From: Chloroflexota bacterium
GTDB lineage: Bacteria; Chloroflexota; Limnocylindria; Limnocylindrales; CSP1-4
Assembly (NCBI GenBank): GCA_919901745.1
Contig: CAKKPP010000007.1
Span: forward strand, 62,001 to 126,000
Direction: 5' to 3'
DNA length: 64,000 nt
Made by a program: the position numbers and the translations under genes. The first letter of the stretch is position 1. Every line of letters starts with the position of its first letter. Below, in pieces: positions 47,509 to 56,110 of the stretch. Under the pieces are notes generated by a model. That model ran no database searches and was not told the DNA's origin. It saw only the letters and a list, made by a program, of their open reading frames with translations.

Positions 47509-48528
47509 GTGACGGTCGGTGTGCCGGCGGTGGAACGGGCCCGTGCCCGGGTCTCGCTCGGGGACGCCCAGGCGCTGGTCTGGCTGGCCCGGCTGCTCCT
47601 CGTCGCGGTCGCTCTCGACCTGGTCGTCACTCGCTTCGTGGTCCGGCTTGCGATCTTCGTCCCGAAGGGCGAGCCGTGGGCGACGGCCAGCGGCGTGCTC
47701 GGGAGGATCGGTGCCGCGACCGATGCCGCGGTCCCGCTCGTGGGCCTCGTCGTGCTCGGCGTCCTCCTCGTCGACGCCGGGCGGAGGCGCCGGCCACTCG
47801 ACGCGGCGACACTCGCCGCGATTGCGGTCGTCGCGTTCGCGGGGTTCGCGTTCATCGTCCTCCCGCCGCGCGTCGAGGTGGCGCTCGTCCTCGAGGTGGT
47901 CGTCGCGCTAGTCGCGGTCGCGGCGGCCGTTCGGATCGGCCGGACGCGAGGACCGATCGTCGCGCGCGTCGGGGTGATCGGGCTGGCCGCGGGAGTCGGG
48001 TTCGCGGCGATCAGTGGCGCCGTCGAGCTCTCCGGCGTCGCGGCGGCGTCCGGAGGTTCACTCGGCCTCACGCTCGCCGCCGTCGGGCAGCTCGCGTTCG
48101 TGGCCGGCGCACTGCTGGTCGGGAGCGGCGGGCTCGTCCGATCCGGGAGGCCCGAGCCGGCTCGCGGGCGTTTCGTGCTGCTGGGACTCGCGGCCGCCCT
48201 GTTTGTCGTGGTCATGGCCTGGCGGGCGCCGTCGATGTGGGGCGTCCTGTCCATCTGGAGCATCGGCCTGGCCGGTGCGGTACCGGTCCCGCTGGTGGCG
48301 ATCGCGATCGGCTTCGCGGCCGGTGGGCTGCCGCTCCTCCATCGCCGGTCACTTGGACTCGCGATCGGGGCGGCCATCGTCCTCCTCTCGGGATACGACC
48401 TGGCCGCGAGCGGCCTGCTCCTGGCGCAGCTGCTCGGCCTCGCCATCGCCGGTACGCTGGACCACCATGGTCACGGCGACGCACCGCAGGGATCGAGCGG
48501 TCGACGGCGGGTGTGCCGGACCGGGTAG
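47509..48528 (+). CDS. Polytopic membrane protein of the molybdoenzyme operon
   Basis: A 339-residue protein with about ten hydrophobic segments rich in Ala, Val, Gly and Leu. The GTG start directly abuts the gamma-subunit stop. Possible metal or heme ligands are few: HRRSL in a loop and DHHGHG at the C-terminus, after the last helix. No cytochrome-b type His pairs inside helices are evident, so a quinone-reactive heme subunit is not supported. It may anchor the complex or transport its substrate or product. No family is recognised. Confidence 0.7.
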   Translation: MTVGVPAVERARARVSLGDAQALVWLARLLLVAVALDLVVTRFVVRLAIFVPKGEPWATASGVLGRIGAATDAAVPLVGLVVLGVLLVDAGRRRRPLDAATLAAIAVVAFAGFAFIVLPPRVEVALVLEVVVALVAVAAAVRIGRTRGPIVARVGVIGLAAGVGFAAISGAVELSGVAAASGGSLGLTLAAVGQLAFVAGALLVGSGGLVRSGRPEPARGRFVLLGLAAALFVVVMAWRAPSMWGVLSIWSIGLAGAVPVPLVAIAIGFAAGGLPLLHRRSLGLAIGAAIVLLSGYDLAASGLLLAQLLGLAIAGTLDHHGHGDAPQGSSGRRRVCRTG

Positions 48529-48538
48529 CATCGCGGCC

Positions 48539-49816
48539 ATGACCACCTTCGACGTCGACGCGCTGCGCGCCCAGTTCCCGGCCCTGTCTCTCGAGCACCA
48601 CGGCCGGCCGATGGCCTTCTTCGATGGACCCGGCGGTACCCAGGTCCCGCAGCGGGTCATCGACGCGGTCGGCGACTACTACCGAACCTCGAACGCGAAT
48701 CACGGCGGTCCGTTCGCGACGAGCGAGCGCTCGGACGCCATCGATCATGCAGCCCATGGCGCGATCGCCGACCTCATCGGCGCGGACGCGGGCGAGGTCA
48801 AGTTCGGTGCGAACATGACCACGCTGACCTTCCACCTCAGCCGGTCGATCGCGGCCACGTTCGCGCCCGGCGACGAGATCGTGGTTACCGGCCTCGACCA
48901 CGATGCGAACGTGGCGCCGTGGCTGGCCATCGCCGCCGACTGCGGGTTGGTGATCAGGACCTGGGAGCCGCGGCTCGAGGACTGCACCCTGCACATCGAG
49001 GATCTCGACGGGCTGCTGTCGCCGCGGACGCGCCTGGTCGCTTTCGGGTGGGCCTCGAACGCCGTCGGCACGATCAACCCCGTCGCCGACATCGTGCGGC
49101 GCGTCCACGCTGCGGGAGCCTGGACCTACGTCGATGCCGTCCATGCGGCACCGCATCTCGCGATCGATGTCCGCGCCGTCGACACCGACTTCCTCGCCTG
49201 TTCGGTCTACAAGTTCTTCGGTCCCCACCTGGGCGTGGTCTACGGCAAGGCGGCGATCCTCGACGCCCTGCCCGCGTACAAGGTGCGGCCGGCGGATGAC
49301 CGCTTCGAGACCGGCACCGGCAACCACGAGGGCTTTGCAGGGACGCTCGCCGCGGTGGAGTACCTGGCCGAGGTGGGCGTGACCCACGGCGGGGCCCCTG
49401 CGACGGCGCCTCGCCGCGAACGCCTGGTGGCAGCGATGCAGGCGATCCGCGGCCATGAGATGGGGCTCTACCAGCGCCTCGCCGCCGGCTTGTCCGAGAT
49501 CGACGGAGTGCGCCAATACGGGATCACCGAGCCCAGTCGCTTCGAGGCGCGTACGCCGACCGCCGCCCTGACGGTCGCTGGTGTCCACCCGCGAGCCGCG
49601 GCCGAGGCGCTCGGGCGCGAGGGGGTCGCGGTCTGGGACGGCGACTTCTATGCGACGGGCCTCCTCGAGCGGCTCGGTCGCTCCGAGTCGGGCGGCGTGG
49701 TCCGCATCGGACTCACGCACTACAACACCGAGGCGGAGGTGGATCGCCTGCTCGACGCGCTGGCCCGGATCGCCGCGTCGCGGGGTGCTGCCACCGCGCC
49801 GACGTCGACGGCCTGA
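48539..49816 (+). CDS. Cysteine desulfurase-like class V aminotransferase (SufS-like)
   Basis: A 425-residue PLP enzyme. MAFFDGPGGTQVPQRVIDAV, SNANHGGPFATSERSD, VVTGLDHDANVAPWLAIA and YVDAVHAAPHLAIDV are present, as is the PLP lysine in ACSVYKFFGPHLGVVYG. It belongs to the cysteine-desulfurase-like group rather than to true SufS: the mobile-loop region with the active Cys is not obvious. The ATG at 48539 is 10 bases after the membrane-protein stop, so it could be transcribed with the molybdoenzyme operon. Confidence 0.85.
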   Translation: MTTFDVDALRAQFPALSLEHHGRPMAFFDGPGGTQVPQRVIDAVGDYYRTSNANHGGPFATSERSDAIDHAAHGAIADLIGADAGEVKFGANMTTLTFHLSRSIAATFAPGDEIVVTGLDHDANVAPWLAIAADCGLVIRTWEPRLEDCTLHIEDLDGLLSPRTRLVAFGWASNAVGTINPVADIVRRVHAAGAWTYVDAVHAAPHLAIDVRAVDTDFLACSVYKFFGPHLGVVYGKAAILDALPAYKVRPADDRFETGTGNHEGFAGTLAAVEYLAEVGVTHGGAPATAPRRERLVAAMQAIRGHEMGLYQRLAAGLSEIDGVRQYGITEPSRFEARTPTAALTVAGVHPRAAAEALGREGVAVWDGDFYATGLLERLGRSESGGVVRIGLTHYNTEAEVDRLLDALARIAASRGAATAPTSTA

Positions 49817-49818
49817 GC

Positions 49819-50964
49819 GTGGACGTCGCCATCATCGGCGGCGGGATCGTCGGGACGTCCGCGGCGGCGTTCCTCGCCGGAGCCGGGGCGCGGGTCGTCG
49901 TCTACGAGCGCGAGGCGATCGCCGCCGGTGCGTCGGGGCGAAATTCGGGTGTCGTCCAGCATCCGTTCGATCCGGCCCTCGTGCCGTTGTACCGCGAGAC
50001 GGTCGAGATCTACCGCTCGCTCGATGACGAGGCGCTCCAGGTGGGCTTCCGGCTTGCCGCCACGCCCGCCGGGCTGCTGCTCGTCACCCCGTCGATCGAC
50101 CTCGCCCGACGCCTTGCCGCTGATCTCGGCGCGCTCCATCCGATGTTGGCGCCCGAGGCGCTCGATCCCGAGGACGTGCGCCGCCTCGAGCCGGCGATCG
50201 CGCATGGAATCGCCGCCTGCCTGATCGGGATCGGGTTCCCGGTCGTCCCGTCCGCCCCGACCTATGCGATGGCGAACCTGGCCGAGCGGCGTGGTGCGGC
50301 GATCCGCCAGGGAAGGTCGGCCGTGCCCGCGATCGACGCTGGCCGGTGTCTCGGAGTGTCCGTGGACGGCAGGGTCCAGCCCGCGGACGCGGTGATCGTG
50401 GCGGCCGGTCCGTGGACGCCCGCGGTCGTGGATCCGACCGGCGTGTGGCGGCCGATCCGTCGGGTGTGGGGCGTGGTTGTCGAAACCCTGCTGGGTGACC
50501 CGCCGCGGCACGTCATGGAGGAGGCCGAGATGGACGTCGCGCTGGCCACGGACGCGGCGACAGACCCGGGCGACGATGGCGGCGGGCACGGATCGTCGGT
50601 CGGCTACAGCCTCGTGACTGCCGGCGGGGTGTCGGTGGTCGGGTCCACGTTCCTCGAGGACGAGCCGGATCCGGCGGCCTGGGTGGAGCCGATCCTGGAA
50701 CGCGGCGCGCGCTTCGTCCCGGCCATCGCCGACGCCCCGATCCGCGAGGTTCGCGTGTGCGCCCGGCCCGCGTCATTGGACGGTCGGCCGCTCATCGGCG
50801 CGATCCCCGGCATCGACGGCCTCTTTGTCTGCTCGGGCCACGGCCCGTGGGGGATCACCACCGGGCCGGCCTCGGCGCGTCTCGTCGCCGACCTCGTCCT
50901 GGGCAGGGCGGCCGACGTCCCGCGGGACCTCAGGGCCGATCGCTTCGGCGCGGTCGGGGTCTGA
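49819..50964 (+). CDS. FAD-dependent oxidoreductase (DAAO/glycine-sarcosine oxidase family)
   Basis: A 381-residue flavoprotein. The N-terminal dinucleotide motif is VAIIGGGIVGTSAAAFLAGAGARVVVYERE, then GASGRNSGVVQHPFDPALVPLYRE. VIVAAGPWTPAVV and the C-terminal FAD segment DGLFVCSGHGPWGITTGPASARLVADLVLG are typical of the DAAO fold. GTG at 49819 starts 2 bases after the aminotransferase stop. It probably oxidises an amine or imino acid with O2; the substrate is unknown. Confidence 0.87.
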   Translation: MDVAIIGGGIVGTSAAAFLAGAGARVVVYEREAIAAGASGRNSGVVQHPFDPALVPLYRETVEIYRSLDDEALQVGFRLAATPAGLLLVTPSIDLARRLAADLGALHPMLAPEALDPEDVRRLEPAIAHGIAACLIGIGFPVVPSAPTYAMANLAERRGAAIRQGRSAVPAIDAGRCLGVSVDGRVQPADAVIVAAGPWTPAVVDPTGVWRPIRRVWGVVVETLLGDPPRHVMEEAEMDVALATDAATDPGDDGGGHGSSVGYSLVTAGGVSVVGSTFLEDEPDPAAWVEPILERGARFVPAIADAPIREVRVCARPASLDGRPLIGAIPGIDGLFVCSGHGPWGITTGPASARLVADLVLGRAADVPRDLRADRFGAVGV

Positions 50965-51031
50965 CCGCGCATAGGCTCTCGTCGTGCGGGATCGAGACGC
51001 ATTTCGCTGGGCGCGCGCGTAGGCTGGACAC

Positions 51032-51529
51032 ATGGCAAACCAGCGGACGCTCGCCTCGATCGTCGCCGGGATCGTCGCGATCCTCGGTCTGACGGTCTTG
51101 ATCGTCGTCCTTGCCGATCAGCGCGCGCCCGTCGACTACCCGCCTGATTCCCCCGAAGCAGCGGTTCAGGGATACCTGCAGGCGTGGGACGCGAACGACC
51201 CGGCGGCCGCCTATGCATGGTTCTCGGCGGACGCACAGAAGCAACTCGCGTTTGCTGACTATCGGCCAGTGTTCGCAGAGGTTCAGCGCTACACGGAAGG
51301 CCCCGACGCGGCGAGGCGCAGCGTCTTCATTGCCGGGACCCGGGGGAGCGGAGATCGAGTCACCGTCAACCTGACCGTCGAGGAGGTCTACGGCACGGGG
51401 CTCAGCCTGAATACCTATCGCTCCAGCCGGTCAGTCGCCGTGGTTCGGGAAGGCACCTCGTGGAAACTCGTTGAGCCGCTCGTCTGGCTGGACCCGGCTC
51501 CTCTCAACAAAGAACCCGGGGCCTACTAG
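51032..51529 (+). CDS. Single-pass membrane protein with NTF2-like external domain
   Basis: A 165-residue protein with an N-terminal helix (ASIVAGIVAILGLTVLIVVLA) and an external domain beginning SPEAAVQGYLQAWDANDPAAAYAWFSADAQKQL. This is the pattern of NTF2-like/DUF4878-type lipoprotein domains, with later strands RVTVNLTVEEVYG and TSWKLVEPLVWLDP. It ends 8 bases before the DUF5671 gene on the same strand. Codon use is slightly less GC-extreme than its neighbours. Function unknown. Confidence 0.72.
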   Translation: MANQRTLASIVAGIVAILGLTVLIVVLADQRAPVDYPPDSPEAAVQGYLQAWDANDPAAAYAWFSADAQKQLAFADYRPVFAEVQRYTEGPDAARRSVFIAGTRGSGDRVTVNLTVEEVYGTGLSLNTYRSSRSVAVVREGTSWKLVEPLVWLDPAPLNKEPGAY

Positions 51530-51537
51530 GAGCCGTC

Positions 51538-53259
51538 ATGGCCACCGTGCGACGCCTGTACCTCTACGCGATGTCGGGGATCACCCTCGCAGTCCTCGCA
51601 ACGGGGCTTCTGATCCTCCTGGACATCCTGCTCAACCAGGCGGGCATCGGGCGCGGCGAACTTCTATCGGGTTTCGTGGACGCAGATCGGCAGCAGCTCA
51701 GCGTCGCGGCGGCCCTGGTGGGCGTGGGCCTGCCGGTCTGGGCCATCCACTGGTTCCTCGTCGGCCGTGCCCTGCGCCCGGGGCGTGATGGTACGGAGGC
51801 GGAACGTGGTTCTCCGATCCGTGCCTTCTATCTCACCCTGGTGCTGGCCGTCGCCGCGTTCAGCGTTGCGGCGGCGCTGCGTGACCTCCTCGCGTCGGTC
51901 CTGCACATCGTCATCAACGTCCAGGTACCGGAGTGGTACGGCAGTGTCGGCAACGACCCATCGGGTGCTGCCGCCCTGCTCGCCATCGGCGGGCTCGTCT
52001 GGGCCTACCACGCGACCGTCCGGCGCGCCGACGTCACTGTCGGGCCGCTGTTCGGAGCGGCCGCCTGGTGGCCGCGGGTCTACCTGTACGGGGCGTCGCT
52101 GGTCGGGCTCGTCATCGCGGCGGAAGCGGTCGGCACGCTGATCTCCATCGCGACCGCCCCATCGATCGATGTGAACAACTTCGGCGAGGTGAACAACTTC
52201 GGCGAACTCCCGCCGGGAGACGCCCGGCTGGTCCAGCTGGTCGACAAGGGTGCCGAGCTCGTGGCCTGGGGGGCGTTCTGGATGGTGCACTTGTGGCTCG
52301 CCGCCCGATCGATGGCCGACACCGGGTGGCGCGGACCCAGTGAGCGCCAGGCGCGCCTGCGACTCGCCTACCTGGTCGGCGTGATCGTCATCGCAGCCGC
52401 CCGTGCCGTCCAACTCGTTGGCGCCGGCCTTGGCGCGGGCATCCCGCTGCTGCTCGGGGCCCGCGACGCCGCGGGTACCGCCGGGCGCGGCGACCTCGCC
52501 ACGGCGATCCTGGTGCCGCTCGCCTCGGCCGTGCCGTGGGGCCTCGCCTGGTGGTTCCACCATCGCCGGATGCGAGCGGAGGCTGCCGGGCCCGTGCCCG
52601 GCGCTGCCGGGGCGGCGACCGCGGCTCGACTCGACCTCCACGGGGTATCGACCGTCGGTTTGGCCTTTGGCGCCGTGGGCCTCGGGTGGCTCTTCGGGCT
52701 GGCCATCGACGTCGTGTTCGGCGGGGACCGGACCATCGGCGATGCCTGGAAATTCGAGGTCGGGACCTACCTGCCGTTCGCACTCCTCGGCTTCACGCTC
52801 TGGGCCTGGACGTGGGCGCGGCTGCGGATCCGCCGCGCCGCCGACCCGACGGCCGAGGCACGTTCGACGACGCGCCGGGTCGCGCTGCTCATCGTGTTCG
52901 GGGCCGCGCTCATCACCTCGATCGGCTCGCTCGCGCTCGTGCTCTATCGGCTGTTCGCAACGGCATTGGGCGTGCTGCTGCCGGGAAATCCCGTGTCCGA
53001 GCTGTCGACGCCAATCGGCGCCCTCGCCACGGCCGTCGTCATCGCCGTGTACCACGGCCTGACCGTCCGAAGCGACACGGCGGTCGCGGCGACCGCGCGG
53101 GCGGCGCTCGACGCGGGAGGTCCGGCACCCGGCGATCCCCCGGCCATCAGTCGGATCCTCGTTCTCCGTGGTCCGGCTTCCGGCGATCCAACGGCAGTGA
53201 TCGCTACGCTGCGCGACGCCTTGCCGCCCGGTTTCGATCTGGATGACAGGTCGTCGTAG
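51538..53259 (+). CDS. DUF5671-repeat membrane protein
   Basis: A 573-residue protein with about 14 hydrophobic segments in four similar blocks. Each begins with a motif like VRRLYLYAMSGITLAVLATG or WPRVYLYGASLVGLVIAAEA (DUF5671 pattern) and a following pair of helices. A tandem 18-base duplication at about 52171-52206 gives VNNFGE twice. The last 60 residues are soluble. The family is common in Chloroflexota and of unknown function. ATG at 51538. Confidence 0.8.
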   Translation: MATVRRLYLYAMSGITLAVLATGLLILLDILLNQAGIGRGELLSGFVDADRQQLSVAAALVGVGLPVWAIHWFLVGRALRPGRDGTEAERGSPIRAFYLTLVLAVAAFSVAAALRDLLASVLHIVINVQVPEWYGSVGNDPSGAAALLAIGGLVWAYHATVRRADVTVGPLFGAAAWWPRVYLYGASLVGLVIAAEAVGTLISIATAPSIDVNNFGEVNNFGELPPGDARLVQLVDKGAELVAWGAFWMVHLWLAARSMADTGWRGPSERQARLRLAYLVGVIVIAAARAVQLVGAGLGAGIPLLLGARDAAGTAGRGDLATAILVPLASAVPWGLAWWFHHRRMRAEAAGPVPGAAGAATAARLDLHGVSTVGLAFGAVGLGWLFGLAIDVVFGGDRTIGDAWKFEVGTYLPFALLGFTLWAWTWARLRIRRAADPTAEARSTTRRVALLIVFGAALITSIGSLALVLYRLFATALGVLLPGNPVSELSTPIGALATAVVIAVYHGLTVRSDTAVAATARAALDAGGPAPGDPPAISRILVLRGPASGDPTAVIATLRDALPPGFDLDDRSS

Positions 53260-53296
53260 GGTGGGTGGCGGCCCGACCGCGGGCCACGGATCGACC

Positions 53297-53527
53297 TTAG
53301 CGCCAGCTCTCCGGGTCGAACAGGTAGAAGGTCGTCTGCGACCACGCCTCGCGGAGGTAGTGGATCCGGTCCTCCAGGGACATCGGCGGTGGCGTGAGGT
53401 CGCGCTCGTCCCCCAGGGCGCCGACAAGCTCGACATCACCGTCGGCCCAGCTCCGGTCGGCCTGCAGCGCGCGGCCCGCGTGGATGGACGTTTCGCGCAG
53501 AACAGACGTGGCCGCGTAGCCGGACAT
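53297..53527 (-). CDS. Small hypothetical protein
   Basis: A 76-residue protein with a balanced, non-repetitive composition (RETSIHAGRALQADRSW, PMSLEDRIHYLREAWSQTTFYLFDPESWR). The aromatic, charged C-terminus is unlike shadow frames. ATG at 53527; the frame continues upstream but with Arg-rich composition. It converges with the DUF5671 gene, 37 bases away. No family recognised. Confidence 0.6.
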   Translation of the reverse strand: MSGYAATSVLRETSIHAGRALQADRSWADGDVELVGALGDERDLTPPPMSLEDRIHYLREAWSQTTFYLFDPESWR

Positions 53528-53641
53528 GGACGATAGCCTACGCCTCGAGACGCGACCGGGGGAAGCCCAGCCGGTGCCGTAGCCCGCCTTCGCAGTCGCG
53601 CGCGTCGCCCGCCTGCGCACTCCGGGCGTCGCCAGTCGATG

Positions 53642-53842
53642 TGACTCCGAGTCAACACCGACGACTCGGGGCCTGCGCAATTCCTGTCTTCTGCCGCCGA
53701 GCGGACCTCGGCCGGCCCGAATCGCGCCGTTTCGGTGACTCCGAGTCACGTTCTGGGCACTTTGAGCACCGCAGGCGGGCATCTTGACCGGCGTGGGCGC
53801 CGTGGTTTGCGGCCTGGCGGACCTCGTGTTGACTCCCAGTCA
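53642..53842. repeat. Three 13-bp palindromes spaced exactly 94 bp apart
   Basis: TGACTCCGAGTCA occurs at 53642-53654 and 53736-53748, and TGACTCCCAGTCA at 53830-53842. Each start is 94 bases after the previous one, close to nine turns of B-DNA. The sequence between copies is not obviously repeated, apart from GCGGACCTCG at 53701-53710 and GCGGACCTCGTG at 53817-53828. They lie in the 443-base gap before the amidinohydrolase gene, which otherwise shows no gene. Confidence 0.85.
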
Positions 53843-53970
53843 CGGCGTGGCTTCGACGATCGCCGGGGCCCTGAGCCAGGGTCCTGAGCCTGGGCCCAGC
53901 CCGGGCTTCGGCACCGAAGCGCCGTGCCCCGGATCCCGGGCGGACGACACCGTGCCGTAGACTGCCGAAC

Positions 53971-54837
53971 ATGACGATGACCGCCCGCCGCTACGGCGCG
54001 CAGAGCATGACGGCGCCGCTCCGCGAGGTGCTCGTGAAGCGCCCCGGCTCCGCGTTCGGGCGCGCGTTCGACGAGCCGGCGCACGGCTTCCTCCACCCGG
54101 TCGACCTCGACCTCGCCCGACGCCAGCACGACGCGTTCACCGAGACGCTTGCCTCTCTCGGTCCGACCGTCCACGTCCTCGACATCGAGACCGACGACCC
54201 CGACCTCGTCTACACCTTCGATCCCATCCTGGTCGCCGACCGTGGCGCGATTCCGCTCCGGCCGGGCAAGCCGAATCGGGTGGGGGAGGAGACGATCCTC
54301 GAACGCTGGATGCAGGACGAGGGGATCCCGACCCTCGGACGGATCGAGGCGCCCGGCACGATCGAGGGCGGCGACACGTTCTGGCTCCGGCCCGACCTGC
54401 TGTGCATCGGGCGCACCCTCCGGACGAGTTCCGACGGGGTCCGCCAACTCGCCGAGATCGTCGGTGGCGACGTGCGCGTCTTCGACGTTCCGTACTGGAA
54501 GGGACCGGCAGAGCTGATCCATCTCCTGTCGGTCATCTCGCCGGTGGCCGAAGATCTCGCGGTCGTGTACCTGCCGCTCCTCCCGATGGGTCTCTGGGAA
54601 CTCGTGAGCGATCTCGGTATCCGGATGATCGAGGTGCCCGAGGACGAGTTCCCGACCCTGGGTTGCAACGTCCTGGCCGTCCGGCCGGGAGTGCTGATCC
54701 TGGCCGAGGGCAACCCGGTGACAAGCGCGGCACTGGCGAAGGCGGGCTGCGAGGTCCACACGTACCCCGCGAGCGAGATCGGGGTCAACGGGTCGGGCGG
54801 GCCGACCTGCATGACCCGACCGATCCTGCGCGGCTGA
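53971..54837 (+). CDS. Dimethylarginine dimethylaminohydrolase-like amidinohydrolase
   Basis: A 288-residue guanidino-modifying enzyme. LREVLVKRPG opens the fold, EGGDTFWLRPDLLCIG carries the substrate Asp/Glu, ELIHLLSVIS the catalytic His and GPTCMTRPILRG the C-terminal nucleophile Cys. It would hydrolyse a methylated arginine or arginine-like compound to citrulline and an amine. The gene ends 4 bases before an M20 deacetylase, suggesting a two-step catabolic or salvage pair. An arginine deiminase or amidinotransferase role is less likely given its length. Confidence 0.85.
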   Translation: MTMTARRYGAQSMTAPLREVLVKRPGSAFGRAFDEPAHGFLHPVDLDLARRQHDAFTETLASLGPTVHVLDIETDDPDLVYTFDPILVADRGAIPLRPGKPNRVGEETILERWMQDEGIPTLGRIEAPGTIEGGDTFWLRPDLLCIGRTLRTSSDGVRQLAEIVGGDVRVFDVPYWKGPAELIHLLSVISPVAEDLAVVYLPLLPMGLWELVSDLGIRMIEVPEDEFPTLGCNVLAVRPGVLILAEGNPVTSAALAKAGCEVHTYPASEIGVNGSGGPTCMTRPILRG

Positions 54838-54841
54838 CACC

Positions 54842-56110
54842 TTGAGCCTGACCGAGGCCGAACGGACCGCCGTCGGGACCGTCGACCCGGATCGCATCGA
54901 GGCCGAGCTGCGCGACCTCGTCGCGATCCGCAGCGTCACCGGGCACGAAGATGCCGTCCAGGCCGAGATCGAGCGACGCCTGACCGGGATCGGCCTGCGC
55001 GTGGAGCGCATCGACGTCGACCCGGCCGTGGCGATGGCCGACCCGGACTGGCCCGGTTCGGAGGTGCCGCGAACGAATCTTCCGGTCGTGATCGGGCGAC
55101 TTGGACGGCCCGGGGGGCGACGGATCGTCCTCGTCGGGCACGTCGACGTCGTGCCGCCCGGGGATCCGGCGACGTGGACCGTGGACCCGTGGGCCGGCGA
55201 GGTCCGGGACGGCAACCTGTACGGCCGCGGGGCGTGCGACATGAAGGGTGGCGTCGTCGCGATCCTCGAGGCACTGCGCGCGCTGGTGGCGAGCGGTGCC
55301 GACAAGAACCTCGACTGCGAGATCGTCGCCGCGTTCGTTCCCTCGGAGGAGGACGGCGGGCAGGGGATGCTCGCGGCGATCCGCGCCGGTGCCACGGGCG
55401 ATGTCGCGCTCATCACCGAGCCGACGAACCTCGATGTCGTCATCGCCCATGCCGGCGCGATCACGTTCCGGCTCACCGTCCCGGGGCGGGCAGCGCACGC
55501 GTCGATGCGCCGCGAGGGCGTCTCGGCCCTCGACAAGCTCCAGGTCCTCGGCCGCGCCCTCGAGGGAGACGAGGCCGCCCGCAACGCGTCCGAGACGGAC
55601 CCGCTGATGACCGCGCTGGGTCTCCCGTACCCGACGATCATCGGCATCGTCCATGGGGGCGACTGGGCGTCGACCGTCATGGATCGGGTGGTGGCCGACG
55701 GCCGCTACGGGGTCCGCCTCGGCCAGACCTGGCGCGACGCGGAGGCCGATCTGCGGGCATGCATCGAGGGCGCCTGCGCCCGCGACGACTTCCTGCGGGA
55801 CCACCCGGCCTCCGTCGAGATCGTGGGCGGCCGGTTCTCGTCCGCACGCGTCGCCGCCGACCATCCGCTGCCGGTCGCGATGGCCGAGGCGGTCGAGGAC
55901 ACCCTCGGCCGCCGGCCGGCGCTCCTCGGTGAGCCGTACGGTGCGGACATGCGCCTGCTCATCAACGAAGGCGGCACCCCGACGGTGATGTTCGGGCCGG
56001 GCGACGTCGCCGTTGCCCACGCGGCGGACGAAAGCGTTCCGCTCGCCCAGGTGGCCGACTGCGCGCGGACGATCGTGACCTGGGTGATGCGCCCGGCGAA
56101 GACGTCTTGA
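54842..56110 (+). CDS. M20-family deacylase (ArgE/DapE-like)
   Basis: A 422-residue metallopeptidase-fold enzyme. VLVGHVDVVPPG contains the first metal His, GRGACDMKGG the bridging Asp, SEEDGGQG the catalytic Glu pair and TEPTNLDVVIAHAGAITF leads to the lid domain. A late GADMRLLINEGGTPTVMFGPGD matches ArgE/DapE members, including acetylornithine deacetylase-like proteins. TTG at 54842 is the only start giving the full N-terminus. With argJ in the window it is not needed for arginine synthesis, which favours a catabolic role with the preceding gene. Confidence 0.87.
   Translation: MSLTEAERTAVGTVDPDRIEAELRDLVAIRSVTGHEDAVQAEIERRLTGIGLRVERIDVDPAVAMADPDWPGSEVPRTNLPVVIGRLGRPGGRRIVLVGHVDVVPPGDPATWTVDPWAGEVRDGNLYGRGACDMKGGVVAILEALRALVASGADKNLDCEIVAAFVPSEEDGGQGMLAAIRAGATGDVALITEPTNLDVVIAHAGAITFRLTVPGRAAHASMRREGVSALDKLQVLGRALEGDEAARNASETDPLMTALGLPYPTIIGIVHGGDWASTVMDRVVADGRYGVRLGQTWRDAEADLRACIEGACARDDFLRDHPASVEIVGGRFSSARVAADHPLPVAMAEAVEDTLGRRPALLGEPYGADMRLLINEGGTPTVMFGPGDVAVAHAADESVPLAQVADCARTIVTWVMRPAKTS

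Noticed and set aside
48539..49816. Assignment of this gene as true SufS cysteine desulfurase
   Set aside because: The PLP lysine is present but the active-site cysteine loop is not evident and no suf or isc genes are adjacent, so only the broader family was called.
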